Under the pieces are notes generated by a model. It was not told the origin of the DNA, did no database searches, and worked only from the letters and a program-made list of their open reading frames with translations. From Eubacterium sp. (GTDB lineage: Bacteria; Bacillota; Clostridia; Oscillospirales; Acutalibacteraceae): a DNA stretch of 15,693 bases. The position numbers and the translations under genes were made by a program. Shown one piece after another: positions 1-7,396 of the stretch (positions are counted from its first letter, which is position 1; every line of letters begins with the position of its first letter). Where the stretch lies: the NCBI GenBank assembly GCA_014465955.1, contig JACTVT010000051.1, forward strand, positions 1 to 15,693, in the 5' to 3' direction.

Positions 1-5
1 ATTTC

Positions 6-34
6 TTGCAGGCAGAGTGCATTTTGTGTATAAT
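6..34 (+). promoter_or_regulatory. Sigma-A promoter for the glycosyltransferase gene
   Basis: A -35 element TTGCAG (6-11) and a perfect -10 element TATAAT (29-34) are separated by exactly 17 bases. The start codon lies about 35 bases downstream, after a ribosome-binding site AAGGGGA (55-61). The match is seen directly; activity is inferred. Confidence 0.6.
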
Positions 35-68
35 ATATTTGTATAATTTATTTTAAGGGGATTTTATT

Positions 69-2294
69 ATGCCTAAAATTTCAGTTGTTGTACCTGTATT
101 TAACGCTGAAAAATATATAAAAGAATGTATTGAAAGTCTTGTTAATCAATCTTTAAAAGATATAGAGATGATTTTTGTTGACGATGGCTCAACAGACAGT
201 TCGGTTTCAATCATAAATGATTATAAAGTAAATGACAGCAGAATCAAATTGCTTTTTCAGCCGAATTCTTTTGCAGGAACAGCACGCAATAAGGGAATGG
301 CGTCAGCCGAAGGCGAATATATTATTTTTCTTGATGCTGATGATTATTTTGACTGTGAAATGCTTGAAAAAATGTATGAAAAAGCAGTTTTTGATGATGC
401 AGATGTATGCCTTTGTTCTGCTAAAAGGTTTGATACTGTAACAGGTGAGATTACATTTCCGAAGTTTTATCTTAATACAGAATATTTACCTGAAACAACA
501 CCGTTTTCTGCAGATGATATTAAAGAAAGAATTTTTAATTTTACATCGCCTGCACCGTGGAATAAACTTTTTAAAACAGATTTTGTCAATTCAAATAATA
601 TTCGGTTTCAGTCAATAAAAAAGACAAATGATTTGTTTTTTGTATTTTTAAATCTTGCTCTTGCAAAAAAAATAACTTATGTAAATAAGCCGTTTGTGAA
701 TTACCGTTTCGGTAATTCCGAAAGCCTTCAGGGCGAAAGAGATGTTTTGAATATTGAATTCCGTGATGCTTTGACAGAATTGAAAAAAGAACTTCAAAAA
801 CGGAATTTGTTTATTGAATTTGAAAAAAGTTATGTTAATCGTGCTCTCAGTACTTCGCTTTATATTTTAAATTCTGCAGATAACAGGAAAAACTATATTA
901 AAACAGTTGCGTTTCTTAGGGATAAGTGTTTCTTTGATTTTAATATTGCCGGACATACAAGAGGATATTTTTATAATAAATCCGATTTTGATGTTTTTCT
1001 TGATATAGTCAATAAATCAGGTGATGAACTCTGGTCCGAATATAAAGAGGCTTTACCTGATGATGATCCTGTATCCTTTGATATTGACGGCTGGAAAAAC
1101 GATAAGCCTTATGTAAACGACGGAAGTGTTAAAATTTCGGTTATTGTTCCCGTGTATAATGCCGCTGATTTTGTTGAAGAAAGTATAAATTCAATCAGAA
1201 ATAACACTTTCAGGGATATTGAAATTATTTGCGTGAATGACGGCTCAACTGATAATTCTCTTGAAATTCTTAATTCATTAAAAAAACAGGATGAAAGAAT
1301 TATTATAATTGATAAGCCAAACGGCGGACCGTCGGATTCAAGAAATGCCGGGCTTGATGTCGCAAGAGGAGAACTTGTTTCTTTTGTGGACAGTGACGAT
1401 TATGTTCATCCTAAAATGCTTGAATTCCTTTATATGCAAATGAAAAAAAATAATCTTGATCAACTTTATTTCAGTGCAGTTTCCGTTTTTGATAACGATA
1501 GTGTTTATTCTGAATTTTCAGAGTTTGAAAATCTGTATAAAAGGCGCGGCGAATATTCAGGCGTTGTAACAGGCAGAGAGTTATTTGTAAAAATGGTTAA
1601 TAATTCGGAATTCAGACCTACACCGTGGATGTTTATAAGCAGGCGAAGTCTTTTTGAAGATAATAATATCAGATTTGAAAAAGATTTGATTCATGAGGAT
1701 AATCTGTTTGTTATTATGTGTCTGTCTTATGCGCAAAGAACTGAATTTGTGAATGCCGTTCTTTATTTCAGGCGTGTTCACAATAATTCAATTATGACCG
1801 GAGCCAATAAGGTAAAACGTATTTATTCTTATTATAAAATCATTAAAATTTTAGAACAGTTTGCTAAAAAAGAAAATCTGAAAAAAGATAAACCGTTTTT
1901 TGACGCGCTTAAACACCAGCTTTCTGTTATGGATTTTAATGCGTGCGACATAGCCGAAAAAATAAATCCGCAAATGCTTGAAGCCTTTTCGGATACACTT
2001 GATGAAGATGAAGCAATAGATTTTTATAATCACATCAATGCTGTTTTTCAAATAAGGGTTAAAAATAAAGCATTTGTAAAAAAAGCAAAAGCGTGTGACG
2101 AGGCAAGAATAATTACCGAATATAAGTATTCACATTTTAATGATATTCTGACGGCAGAAAATAAAAAATTGAAATCTCAAAAATCTGAACTTGAAAACGA
2201 GAATTTAAGATTGAAAAACAGATTGTCAATAAAACTTGTTAAATTTGCCTTAAAACTTGATGAGTTTATTGCAAAAATAAGAGGTAAGAGATGA
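69..2294 (+). CDS. Tandem-domain family 2 glycosyltransferase
   Basis: This 741-aa protein carries two GT2 (GT-A fold) domains and should transfer sugars from nucleotide-sugar donors onto a surface glycan, perhaps a capsule, teichoic acid-like or exopolysaccharide chain; donor and acceptor are unknown. Domain 1 (about residues 4-230) has VVPVFNAEKYI, the nucleotide-binding VDDGSTD (37-43) and the metal-binding DADD (89-92). Domain 2 (about 355-575) repeats this with VIVPVYNA, VNDGSTD (389-395), DSDD (441-444) and the ED pair at 543-544. Domain 1 has N187-D188 at the matching place, so the usual E is replaced. Residues 578-690 are helical linker; about 695-718 is heptad-like and charged (ENKKLKSQ...), followed by a basic amphipathic stretch to 737 that could hold it to the inner membrane face. 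There is no signal peptide. The start is set by AAGGGGA eight bases upstream. The stop is one base before the lipoprotein start, so the two are probably co-translated. Confidence 0.9.
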   Translation: MPKISVVVPVFNAEKYIKECIESLVNQSLKDIEMIFVDDGSTDSSVSIINDYKVNDSRIKLLFQPNSFAGTARNKGMASAEGEYIIFLDADDYFDCEMLEKMYEKAVFDDADVCLCSAKRFDTVTGEITFPKFYLNTEYLPETTPFSADDIKERIFNFTSPAPWNKLFKTDFVNSNNIRFQSIKKTNDLFFVFLNLALAKKITYVNKPFVNYRFGNSESLQGERDVLNIEFRDALTELKKELQKRNLFIEFEKSYVNRALSTSLYILNSADNRKNYIKTVAFLRDKCFFDFNIAGHTRGYFYNKSDFDVFLDIVNKSGDELWSEYKEALPDDDPVSFDIDGWKNDKPYVNDGSVKISVIVPVYNAADFVEESINSIRNNTFRDIEIICVNDGSTDNSLEILNSLKKQDERIIIIDKPNGGPSDSRNAGLDVARGELVSFVDSDDYVHPKMLEFLYMQMKKNNLDQLYFSAVSVFDNDSVYSEFSEFENLYKRRGEYSGVVTGRELFVKMVNNSEFRPTPWMFISRRSLFEDNNIRFEKDLIHEDNLFVIMCLSYAQRTEFVNAVLYFRRVHNNSIMTGANKVKRIYSYYKIIKILEQFAKKENLKKDKPFFDALKHQLSVMDFNACDIAEKINPQMLEAFSDTLDEDEAIDFYNHINAVFQIRVKNKAFVKKAKACDEARIITEYKYSHFNDILTAENKKLKSQKSELENENLRLKNRLSIKLVKFALKLDEFIAKIRGKR

Positions 2295-2295
2295 T

Positions 2296-2739
2296 ATGAA
2301 AAAAGCGCTTTTAATTATTTTTACAGTTGTTGCACTTGTTGTGTTTTTTACTGCGTGTTCAGTAACAGAAAATGAATCCGAAACAGTATTAACCACCGCA
2401 ATTACAGATGAAAACGGCGAAACACATTATTTTGAAATTGTAACTGACGCAGAAAATCAGACCGTTTTAAATGAAATAAAAACCGATGGAAGCAGAAAGC
2501 CGGTTACAAATAAAAACGGCGCTTATGAAACTGTTTCAAATCACAAATCATCTGCCGTCGATGAAAGTACGGGCAGTACAAATCCGGCTGATAATGAAGT
2601 TACGTTTGAAAGTATGCCGGACTCTTCCGAAAAAGATACCGGACATACTTATAGAGAGAGATTTACAACTACAAAGCAGTCAATAGAAGATATTCAGCCT
2701 GCTACAGATGCAGACGGTTGGGTGAATAAATGGTATTGA
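2296..2739 (+). CDS. Small putative lipoprotein, function unknown
   Basis: The 147-aa product starts with a short basic region and a hydrophobic stretch (residues 4-18) ending in the lipobox FTAC, so Cys21 would be lipidated and the protein anchored on the outside of the membrane. The mature part is hydrophilic, rich in Thr, Ser, Asp and Glu, and looks disordered. It contains loosely similar segments of the type T-D-E-N-G / T-D-G-S / T-N-K-N-G (about 36-78) and ends in an aromatic tail, DADGWVNKWY. I recognise no enzymatic domain. Its start codon comes one base after the glycosyltransferase stop, and the bases before it (AAGAGGTAAGAGATGAT) serve as ribosome-binding site, so it is probably translationally coupled and may share a role in surface glycan assembly. 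That role is inferred from position only. Confidence 0.75.
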   Translation: MKKALLIIFTVVALVVFFTACSVTENESETVLTTAITDENGETHYFEIVTDAENQTVLNEIKTDGSRKPVTNKNGAYETVSNHKSSAVDESTGSTNPADNEVTFESMPDSSEKDTGHTYRERFTTTKQSIEDIQPATDADGWVNKWY

Positions 2740-2751
2740 TATAATAAAAAA

Positions 2752-2785
2752 CGGTATGGGAATTTTGCATTCCCATACCGCTTTT
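2752..2785. terminator. Bidirectional intrinsic terminator
   Basis: An 11-bp perfect stem (2752-2762 with 2770-2780) encloses a 7-base loop. It is followed by CTTTTTGTTT on the plus strand and, read on the minus strand, by a run of six T (2746-2751). It sits between two convergent genes, the lipoprotein and the SEDS gene, and can stop transcription both ways. Confidence 0.85.
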
Positions 2786-2793
2786 TGTTTGTA

Positions 2794-3957
2794 TTAATCA
2801 GTATAAAATAATGATTTTTGCTGGTTTTTACTGTATCTGTAAACTGATAAAACAATACCTATTGCAAGATAGATGCTAAGACTTGATGAACCGCCTGCCG
2901 AGAATAACGGCAGCGTAATGCCAATGCAAGGGAGAAGTGACAACTCCATACCGACATTAATAAGCAATTGCGCAAACAACATTACTGCAATGCCCATACA
3001 CATAATATATCCGACATTATCTCTTGCTTTAAGTCCTACTCTGCCTACTCTCAGAATCAGCACGGCAATAAGAAGAATAACAGCAAATGCACCCACAAAG
3101 CCAAGTTCTTCGCCTGCAACTGTCAGTATCATATCACTTTCATTAACAGGCACGGCACGGCCCTGCGTCATCTTACCCTGCAAAAAGCCCTGACCGAACA
3201 TTCCGCCGCTGCCAAGTGCGATTTTACCGTTTGTCTGCTGATATAGAACATCTTTATAAGCATCAGGGTAAAATAATGCTTCAATTCTTTGTCTTTGAAT
3301 ACCGTCAATAATATTTAATTTCCATGCAGCAACAAATCCTACAATCAGTGCGCAAATTCCGGCAGCAAAATATCCTATGTTAATTCGCGCGAAAAACAGC
3401 ATACCTATAAACATTATAAGGAAAATGAGCGCTGAACCTGCGTCACCCGTAAGTACACAAAGCCCTATCGGTACTGCACCGTGAAGCACAAGGGGTATAA
3501 TTATCTTAATTCTGTTAATATTGTCTTTCACCAAATCAAGATGATACGAAAAAGATATGATGAACCCGATTTTTAAAAGTTCCGAACTCTGCAATGTAAA
3601 AAAGCCGAAATCAAGCCACGATCGAGCCGTGTCACGCCCGGGGGCGGATGTTCCGAAAAAATATGTAACTATCATCAGCAGCACACAGGCAACTCCCACA
3701 ACAGGCCATAACTTGCTTATTACCTCGTAATTTATTACCGAAAGTGCTAGCGCAATAATTACGCCTGCACCGATTGATGCAATCATTGTAAGTACCGAGC
3801 CTGCAATTTTAGTTTTTTCATCAAGTACATAGTGTGTTGCACTGTAAACAAGCAATAATCCGTAGGCAGAGGCTATCATTGAAGTAATTATCGTTATATA
3901 GTCAAGACCGCTGAAAAAATCACCGAGCGTTGTCCGCTTTTTTATTCCTTCCAACAA
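2794..3957 (-). CDS. rodA: SEDS-family peptidoglycan polymerase (RodA/FtsW/SpoVE)
   Basis: SEDS proteins are multipass membrane glycosyltransferases that polymerise lipid II into glycan strands, working with a class B penicillin-binding protein. The 387-aa product has about ten hydrophobic segments and family landmarks: the RSWLDFGFFTLQSSE block (112-126), the acidic residue D172 in LTGDAGSA that matches the family's essential Asp, SDMILTVAGEELGFVGA (274-290), and the C-terminal LPLFSAGGSS (349-358). Two usually conserved positions differ: QSSE where QPSE is normal, and FSAGGSS where ISYGGSS is normal. Length and the short N-terminus favour the RodA branch over FtsW, but SpoVE cannot be excluded. 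No ATG lies near the start; two adjacent TTG codons (3957 and 3954) follow an AAAGGAGG site. The second is better spaced (7 bases), giving 386 aa. It has its own promoter and no co-transcribed partner. Confidence 0.9.
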   Translation of the reverse strand: MLEGIKKRTTLGDFFSGLDYITIITSMIASAYGLLLVYSATHYVLDEKTKIAGSVLTMIASIGAGVIIALALSVINYEVISKLWPVVGVACVLLMIVTYFFGTSAPGRDTARSWLDFGFFTLQSSELLKIGFIISFSYHLDLVKDNINRIKIIIPLVLHGAVPIGLCVLTGDAGSALIFLIMFIGMLFFARINIGYFAAGICALIVGFVAAWKLNIIDGIQRQRIEALFYPDAYKDVLYQQTNGKIALGSGGMFGQGFLQGKMTQGRAVPVNESDMILTVAGEELGFVGAFAVILLIAVLILRVGRVGLKARDNVGYIMCMGIAVMLFAQLLINVGMELSLLPCIGITLPLFSAGGSSSLSIYLAIGIVLSVYRYSKNQQKSLFYTD

Positions 3958-3984
3958 TTAACCTCCTTTGAAATCATTTTATAT

Positions 3985-4013
3985 ATTATATAATTCCTGC
4001 ACTTTATTTTCAA
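3985..4013 (-). promoter_or_regulatory. Sigma-A promoter for the SEDS gene
   Basis: Read on the minus strand, TTGAAA (4013-4008) and a perfect TATAAT (3990-3985) are separated by exactly 17 bases. The AAAGGAGG ribosome-binding site follows at about 3968-3961. It is back-to-back with the fhs promoter. Confidence 0.7.
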
Positions 4014-4037
4014 TAGATAAATTATTAATTTTATTTA

Positions 4038-4066
4038 TTGTATAATTTATAATATTATGCTATACT
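4038..4066 (+). promoter_or_regulatory. Putative sigma-A promoter of the fhs operon
   Basis: TTGTAT (4038-4043) and TATACT (4061-4066) are separated by 17 bases, about 39 bases before the fhs ATG. The surroundings are very AT-rich, so chance matches are likelier here than at the other promoters. I see no riboswitch-like structure between this promoter and fhs. Confidence 0.5.
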
Positions 4067-4104
4067 ATTTAGGCAATAAATAGAAATTAAAGGGTGGTTT
4101 GATT

Positions 4105-5772
4105 ATGCTTTCAGATATTGAAATTGCTCAGAATGCGAAAATGAAAAACATTAAAGAGATTGCCGAAAATGCAGGTATTCTTGATGATGAACTGGAACTT
4201 TACGGTAATTATAAGGCTAAAATATCAGATTCTGTTTTTGACAGGCTTAAAAATAAAAAAGACGGCAAACTTATTCTTGTAACTGCCGTAAATCCAACCC
4301 CTGCAGGCGAGGGAAAAACTACTGTCACAATCGGTCTCGGTCAGTCTCTCTCAAAGATTGGCAAAAATGCAATTATCGCACTTCGTGAACCGTCACTCGG
4401 TCCTGTTTTTGGTATTAAAGGCGGTGCAGCAGGCGGCGGTTACAGTCAGGTTGTTCCTATGGAGGATATCAATCTTCATTTCACAGGAGATATGCACGCA
4501 ATTACAAGTGCCAACAATCTGATGTGCGCAATACTTGATAATCATATTCAGCAGGGCAATGAACTTAATATTGATCAGAGAAGAGTTCTCGTTAAGCGTT
4601 GTCTTGATATGAATGACCGTGCACTCAGAAATATTGTCTGCTCGCTCGGCGGAAAACTTAACGGCATTCCGCGTGAAGACCACTTTATTATTACAGTTGC
4701 ATCTGAGGTTATGGCAATTCTCTGCCTTGCCGAGGATTTGTTTGATCTGAAAAAACGTCTCGGCAATATTCTTGTTGCTTATACCTATGACGGCAAGCCT
4801 GTTTATTGCCGTGATATTAAGGCGGACGGCGCTATGACCGTTCTTTTGAAGGATGCAATCAAACCAAACCTTGTTCAGACTCTTGAAAATACACCTGCTC
4901 TTATGCACGGCGGTCCGTTTGCGAATATTGCACATGGATGTAACTCCGTAAGGGCAACAAAAACTGCTCTTAAACTTGCAGATTACTGTGTAACGGAGGC
5001 AGGCTTCGGTTCTGACCTCGGTGCAGAAAAATTCCTTGATATCAAATGCCGTTTTGCAGGTATTGAGCCAAGTTGCATTGTGCTTGTTTCCACTGTTCGT
5101 TCAATGAAATATAACGGCGGTGTTGCTAAAGAGGATTTAACAAAGGAAAATCTTGATGCGCTCAAAAAAGGTTCTGTCAATCTCGGTGCTCATATTGATA
5201 ATCTTAAAAAGTTCGGCGTGCCTGTTGTTGTTGCAATTAATCATTTTTATGCCGATACCGATGCCGAAATTGATTTTATTGAGCAGTTCTGTAAAGAAAA
5301 GGGTGCAGATTTTGCCGTAACCAAATGCTTCGCTGAAGGCGGAAGCGGCGGCACTGAACTTGCCGAAAAAGTAGTCGCAGCCTGTGATAAGGAAAGTAAT
5401 TTCAAATTCCTTTATGATACGGATATGTCTGTTTACGATAAAATTGAAACAATTGCTAAGGAAATTTACGGTGCAGACGGTGTTGATTATTCTGCTGCTG
5501 CTAAAAAGAGCATTGATGAATTTATTGCCCTCGGCGCTGATAAAATGCCTGTTTGTATGGCAAAAACGCAGTATAGTCTTTCCGATAATCCCAAAATGCT
5601 CGGCAGACCGAAGAATTTCAGAATTACTGTTTCATCTGCAAATCTTTCAAACGGCGCAGGCTTTATCGTTTGTCAGACGGGTTCAATTATGACTATGCCC
5701 GGTCTTTCAAAAAATCCTGCCGCTTACAGTATTGACATTGATGAAAACGGCAAAACAGTTGGTCTTTTCTAA
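4105..5772 (+). CDS. fhs: Formate--tetrahydrofolate ligase
   Basis: This cytoplasmic enzyme makes 10-formyltetrahydrofolate from formate, THF and ATP, feeding purine and formyl-Met-tRNA synthesis or the methyl branch of acetogenesis. The 555-aa length matches the usual size of the family. Visible motifs are the ATP-binding TPAGEGKTT (65-73), the glycine-rich GGAAGGGYSQVVPMED (106-121) followed by INLHFTGD, and a variant of the signature VRxxKYNGG (SMKYNGG). An upstream in-frame TTG at 4099 exists, but the ATG at 4105 lies 7 bases after GGTGG (4093-4097) and is preferred. It opens a four-gene operon; its TAA shares one base with the tsaE ATG. Without other Wood-Ljungdahl genes in view, supply of one-carbon units is the safer reading. 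Confidence 0.97.
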   Translation: MLSDIEIAQNAKMKNIKEIAENAGILDDELELYGNYKAKISDSVFDRLKNKKDGKLILVTAVNPTPAGEGKTTVTIGLGQSLSKIGKNAIIALREPSLGPVFGIKGGAAGGGYSQVVPMEDINLHFTGDMHAITSANNLMCAILDNHIQQGNELNIDQRRVLVKRCLDMNDRALRNIVCSLGGKLNGIPREDHFIITVASEVMAILCLAEDLFDLKKRLGNILVAYTYDGKPVYCRDIKADGAMTVLLKDAIKPNLVQTLENTPALMHGGPFANIAHGCNSVRATKTALKLADYCVTEAGFGSDLGAEKFLDIKCRFAGIEPSCIVLVSTVRSMKYNGGVAKEDLTKENLDALKKGSVNLGAHIDNLKKFGVPVVVAINHFYADTDAEIDFIEQFCKEKGADFAVTKCFAEGGSGGTELAEKVVAACDKESNFKFLYDTDMSVYDKIETIAKEIYGADGVDYSAAAKKSIDEFIALGADKMPVCMAKTQYSLSDNPKMLGRPKNFRITVSSANLSNGAGFIVCQTGSIMTMPGLSKNPAAYSIDIDENGKTVGLF

Positions 5773-6203
5773 TGAAAACGTTTATTTCTAAAAGTTATGA
5801 CGAAACGCTGCAGATAGCACAGGATTTTGCAAAAGATTTAAAAAACGGTGCAGTCGTTGCGTACCTTGGTGATTTGGGCGCAGGAAAAACGGCGTTTACC
5901 ACAGGTATTGTTAAGGGTCTCGGTATTGACTGTAATGTTTCTTCACCGACATTTGCAATTTGCAATGAGTACAGAGGCAACGGAAAAACACTCTATCATT
6001 TTGATATGTACCGTGTAGACGGCTGGAGTGATTTATATTCTACGGGGTTTTTCGATTATCTCGATACGGGTGCTTATATCTGTGCCGAATGGAGCGAAAA
6101 CATTTTCGGCGCTCTGCCTGATGACAGTATAATAGTTGAAATCAATAAACTGTCTGATAATGAGCGCGAAATTAAAATCTACGGTAAGGAAGAAATGCTT
6201 TAA
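5772..6203 (+). CDS. tsaE: tRNA t6A threonylcarbamoyladenosine synthesis ATPase TsaE
   Basis: TsaE is the P-loop ATPase that, with TsaB and TsaD, completes N6-threonylcarbamoyladenosine at A37 of ANN-decoding tRNAs. The 143-aa protein is full length for the family. It shows Walker A GDLGAGKT (33-40), SSPTF (57-61), the HFDMYR block (76-81) and the EWSEN motif (106-110). It starts inside the TAATG junction with fhs and ends in another TAATG junction with tsaB, so translation of the three genes is presumably coupled. Confidence 0.95.
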   Translation: MKTFISKSYDETLQIAQDFAKDLKNGAVVAYLGDLGAGKTAFTTGIVKGLGIDCNVSSPTFAICNEYRGNGKTLYHFDMYRVDGWSDLYSTGFFDYLDTGAYICAEWSENIFGALPDDSIIVEINKLSDNEREIKIYGKEEML

Positions 6204-6883
6204 TGTATATGCTTTCGGTTGATTCTTCAGCAGTTACGGCGTCTGCCTGCCTGACTGAAGACGGTAATGTAATAAAAAGTGAATTTATTAATAAAGGACT
6301 GACTCACAGTGAAACGCTTTTGCCTATGATTGAAAATGTAATGCAGGGCGTTTCTTATAATGAACTCGGCGCAATTGCAGTAAATGCGGGTCCCGGTTCA
6401 TTTACGGGAGTCAGAATAGGCATTGCAACGGTTAAAGGTCTTGCTTTTCCTAATAATACGCCTTGTATATCTGTTTCAACACTTGAGTCAATTTCTTATA
6501 ATTTTACTGATGAAAACTGTGTTGTATGTGCAGTTATGGATGCAAGAAGAATGCAGTTTTATAATGCCTTATTCAAGGTTGAAAACGGCAATGTTCAAAG
6601 GCTTTGCAACGACAGGGCAATATCAATTGAAGATTTAAGAGAAGAACTTAAATCGTATGATAATGTTGTTATAGCAGGAGACGGAGCACGGCTATTTTTC
6701 GAAAATGCAGGGCTTGATAATATTACTCTTGCTGATGATGAAAAGGTATATCAAAATGCAGTCGGCGTTTCGCTTACTGCTTTGAATAAAGAAAAAATCA
6801 GTCCGAACGCTCTTTTGCCTGTTTATCTCAGACTGAGTCAGGCTGAAAGAGAATTAAAACTGAAAAAGGAGAATAAAAGATGA
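6203..6883 (+). CDS. tsaB: tRNA t6A synthesis scaffold protein TsaB
   Basis: TsaB is an ASKHA-fold pseudo-enzyme that dimerises with the catalytic subunit TsaD and recruits TsaE in t6A formation. The 226-aa product begins with LSVDSSAVTASACL, has THSE (34-37), and carries the family signature NAGPGSFTGVRIG (61-73). The start could be ATG 6203 or the second ATG two codons on (MLSVDSS); the first gives the TAATG overlap with tsaE. Its TGA overlaps the rpiB ATG (ATGA). In many Firmicutes, rimI and tsaD come next; here the next gene is rpiB instead, and tsaD is not in the window. Confidence 0.94.
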   Translation: MYMLSVDSSAVTASACLTEDGNVIKSEFINKGLTHSETLLPMIENVMQGVSYNELGAIAVNAGPGSFTGVRIGIATVKGLAFPNNTPCISVSTLESISYNFTDENCVVCAVMDARRMQFYNALFKVENGNVQRLCNDRAISIEDLREELKSYDNVVIAGDGARLFFENAGLDNITLADDEKVYQNAVGVSLTALNKEKISPNALLPVYLRLSQAERELKLKKENKR

Positions 6884-7329
6884 TAGCAATAGGTTCAGAT
6901 CACGCAGGATTTCCGCTTAAAGAGGAAATAAGAGCATATCTTGATGAAAAGGGAATTGATTACATAGATGTCGGCTGTTATTCGCCTGAACGTTTTGATT
7001 ATGCAATTTCAGCACAAAAAGCCTGTGACAAGGTTGTTTCGGGGGAATGTGAATATGCAATTCTCTGCTGTGGCACAGGCGTGGGCATTTCAATGGCGGC
7101 AAATAAAGTAAAAGGTATTCGTGCCTGCTGCTGCTCTGATTACTTCAGTGCAAAGTATACAAGAGCACATAATGACGCAAACTGCCTTTGTATGGGTGCA
7201 AGAGTGCTCGGCGCAGGTCTTGCAATAGAAATGGTTGATGCTTTCCTTAACACTGAATTTGAAGGCGGTAGACACCAGACCAGAGTAGACCAGATTATGG
7301 CAATTGAAAACGGTGAAAAACTTTATTAA
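6880..7329 (+). CDS. rpiB: Ribose-5-phosphate isomerase B / sugar-phosphate isomerase
   Basis: RpiB interconverts ribose 5-phosphate and ribulose 5-phosphate in the non-oxidative pentose phosphate pathway. The 149-aa length is normal. Family motifs are GSDHAGFPLKEEI (5-17), the catalytic Cys in CCGTGVGIS (C64), GIRACCCSDYFSAKYTRAHNDAN with H97 as the likely ring-opening His, and MGARVLG. RpiB relatives include allose-6-phosphate and galactose-6-phosphate isomerases (LacA/LacB), but the solitary gene in a housekeeping operon favours ribose 5-phosphate. It holds ten cysteines (33, 49, 57, 63, 64, 83, 84, 85, 102, 104), which is many for its size. The start overlaps the tsaB stop by four bases, with AAAAAGGAG just upstream as ribosome-binding site. 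Confidence 0.95.
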   Translation: MIAIGSDHAGFPLKEEIRAYLDEKGIDYIDVGCYSPERFDYAISAQKACDKVVSGECEYAILCCGTGVGISMAANKVKGIRACCCSDYFSAKYTRAHNDANCLCMGARVLGAGLAIEMVDAFLNTEFEGGRHQTRVDQIMAIENGEKLY

Positions 7330-7339
7330 TAAAAAAAAC

Positions 7340-7370
7340 AAACGCTGTCTGTGATTGGCAGCGTTTATTT
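7340..7370. terminator. Bidirectional intrinsic terminator
   Basis: A 10-bp stem (7340-7349 with 7357-7366, one G-T pair) encloses a 7-base loop. On the minus strand it is followed by a long T run (complement of 7331-7338); on the plus strand by the weaker TTTATTTAATTT. It closes the fhs operon and the convergent transporter gene. Confidence 0.8.
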
Positions 7371-7396
7371 AATTTAGTGAGTTGGTTTTGTTTATT

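Noticed and set aside
4393..4935. A 180-aa open frame on the minus strand inside fhs
   Set aside because: It lies antisense to a clearly conserved gene, lacks a ribosome-binding site and shows no recognisable domain; it is a by-product of fhs codon use.
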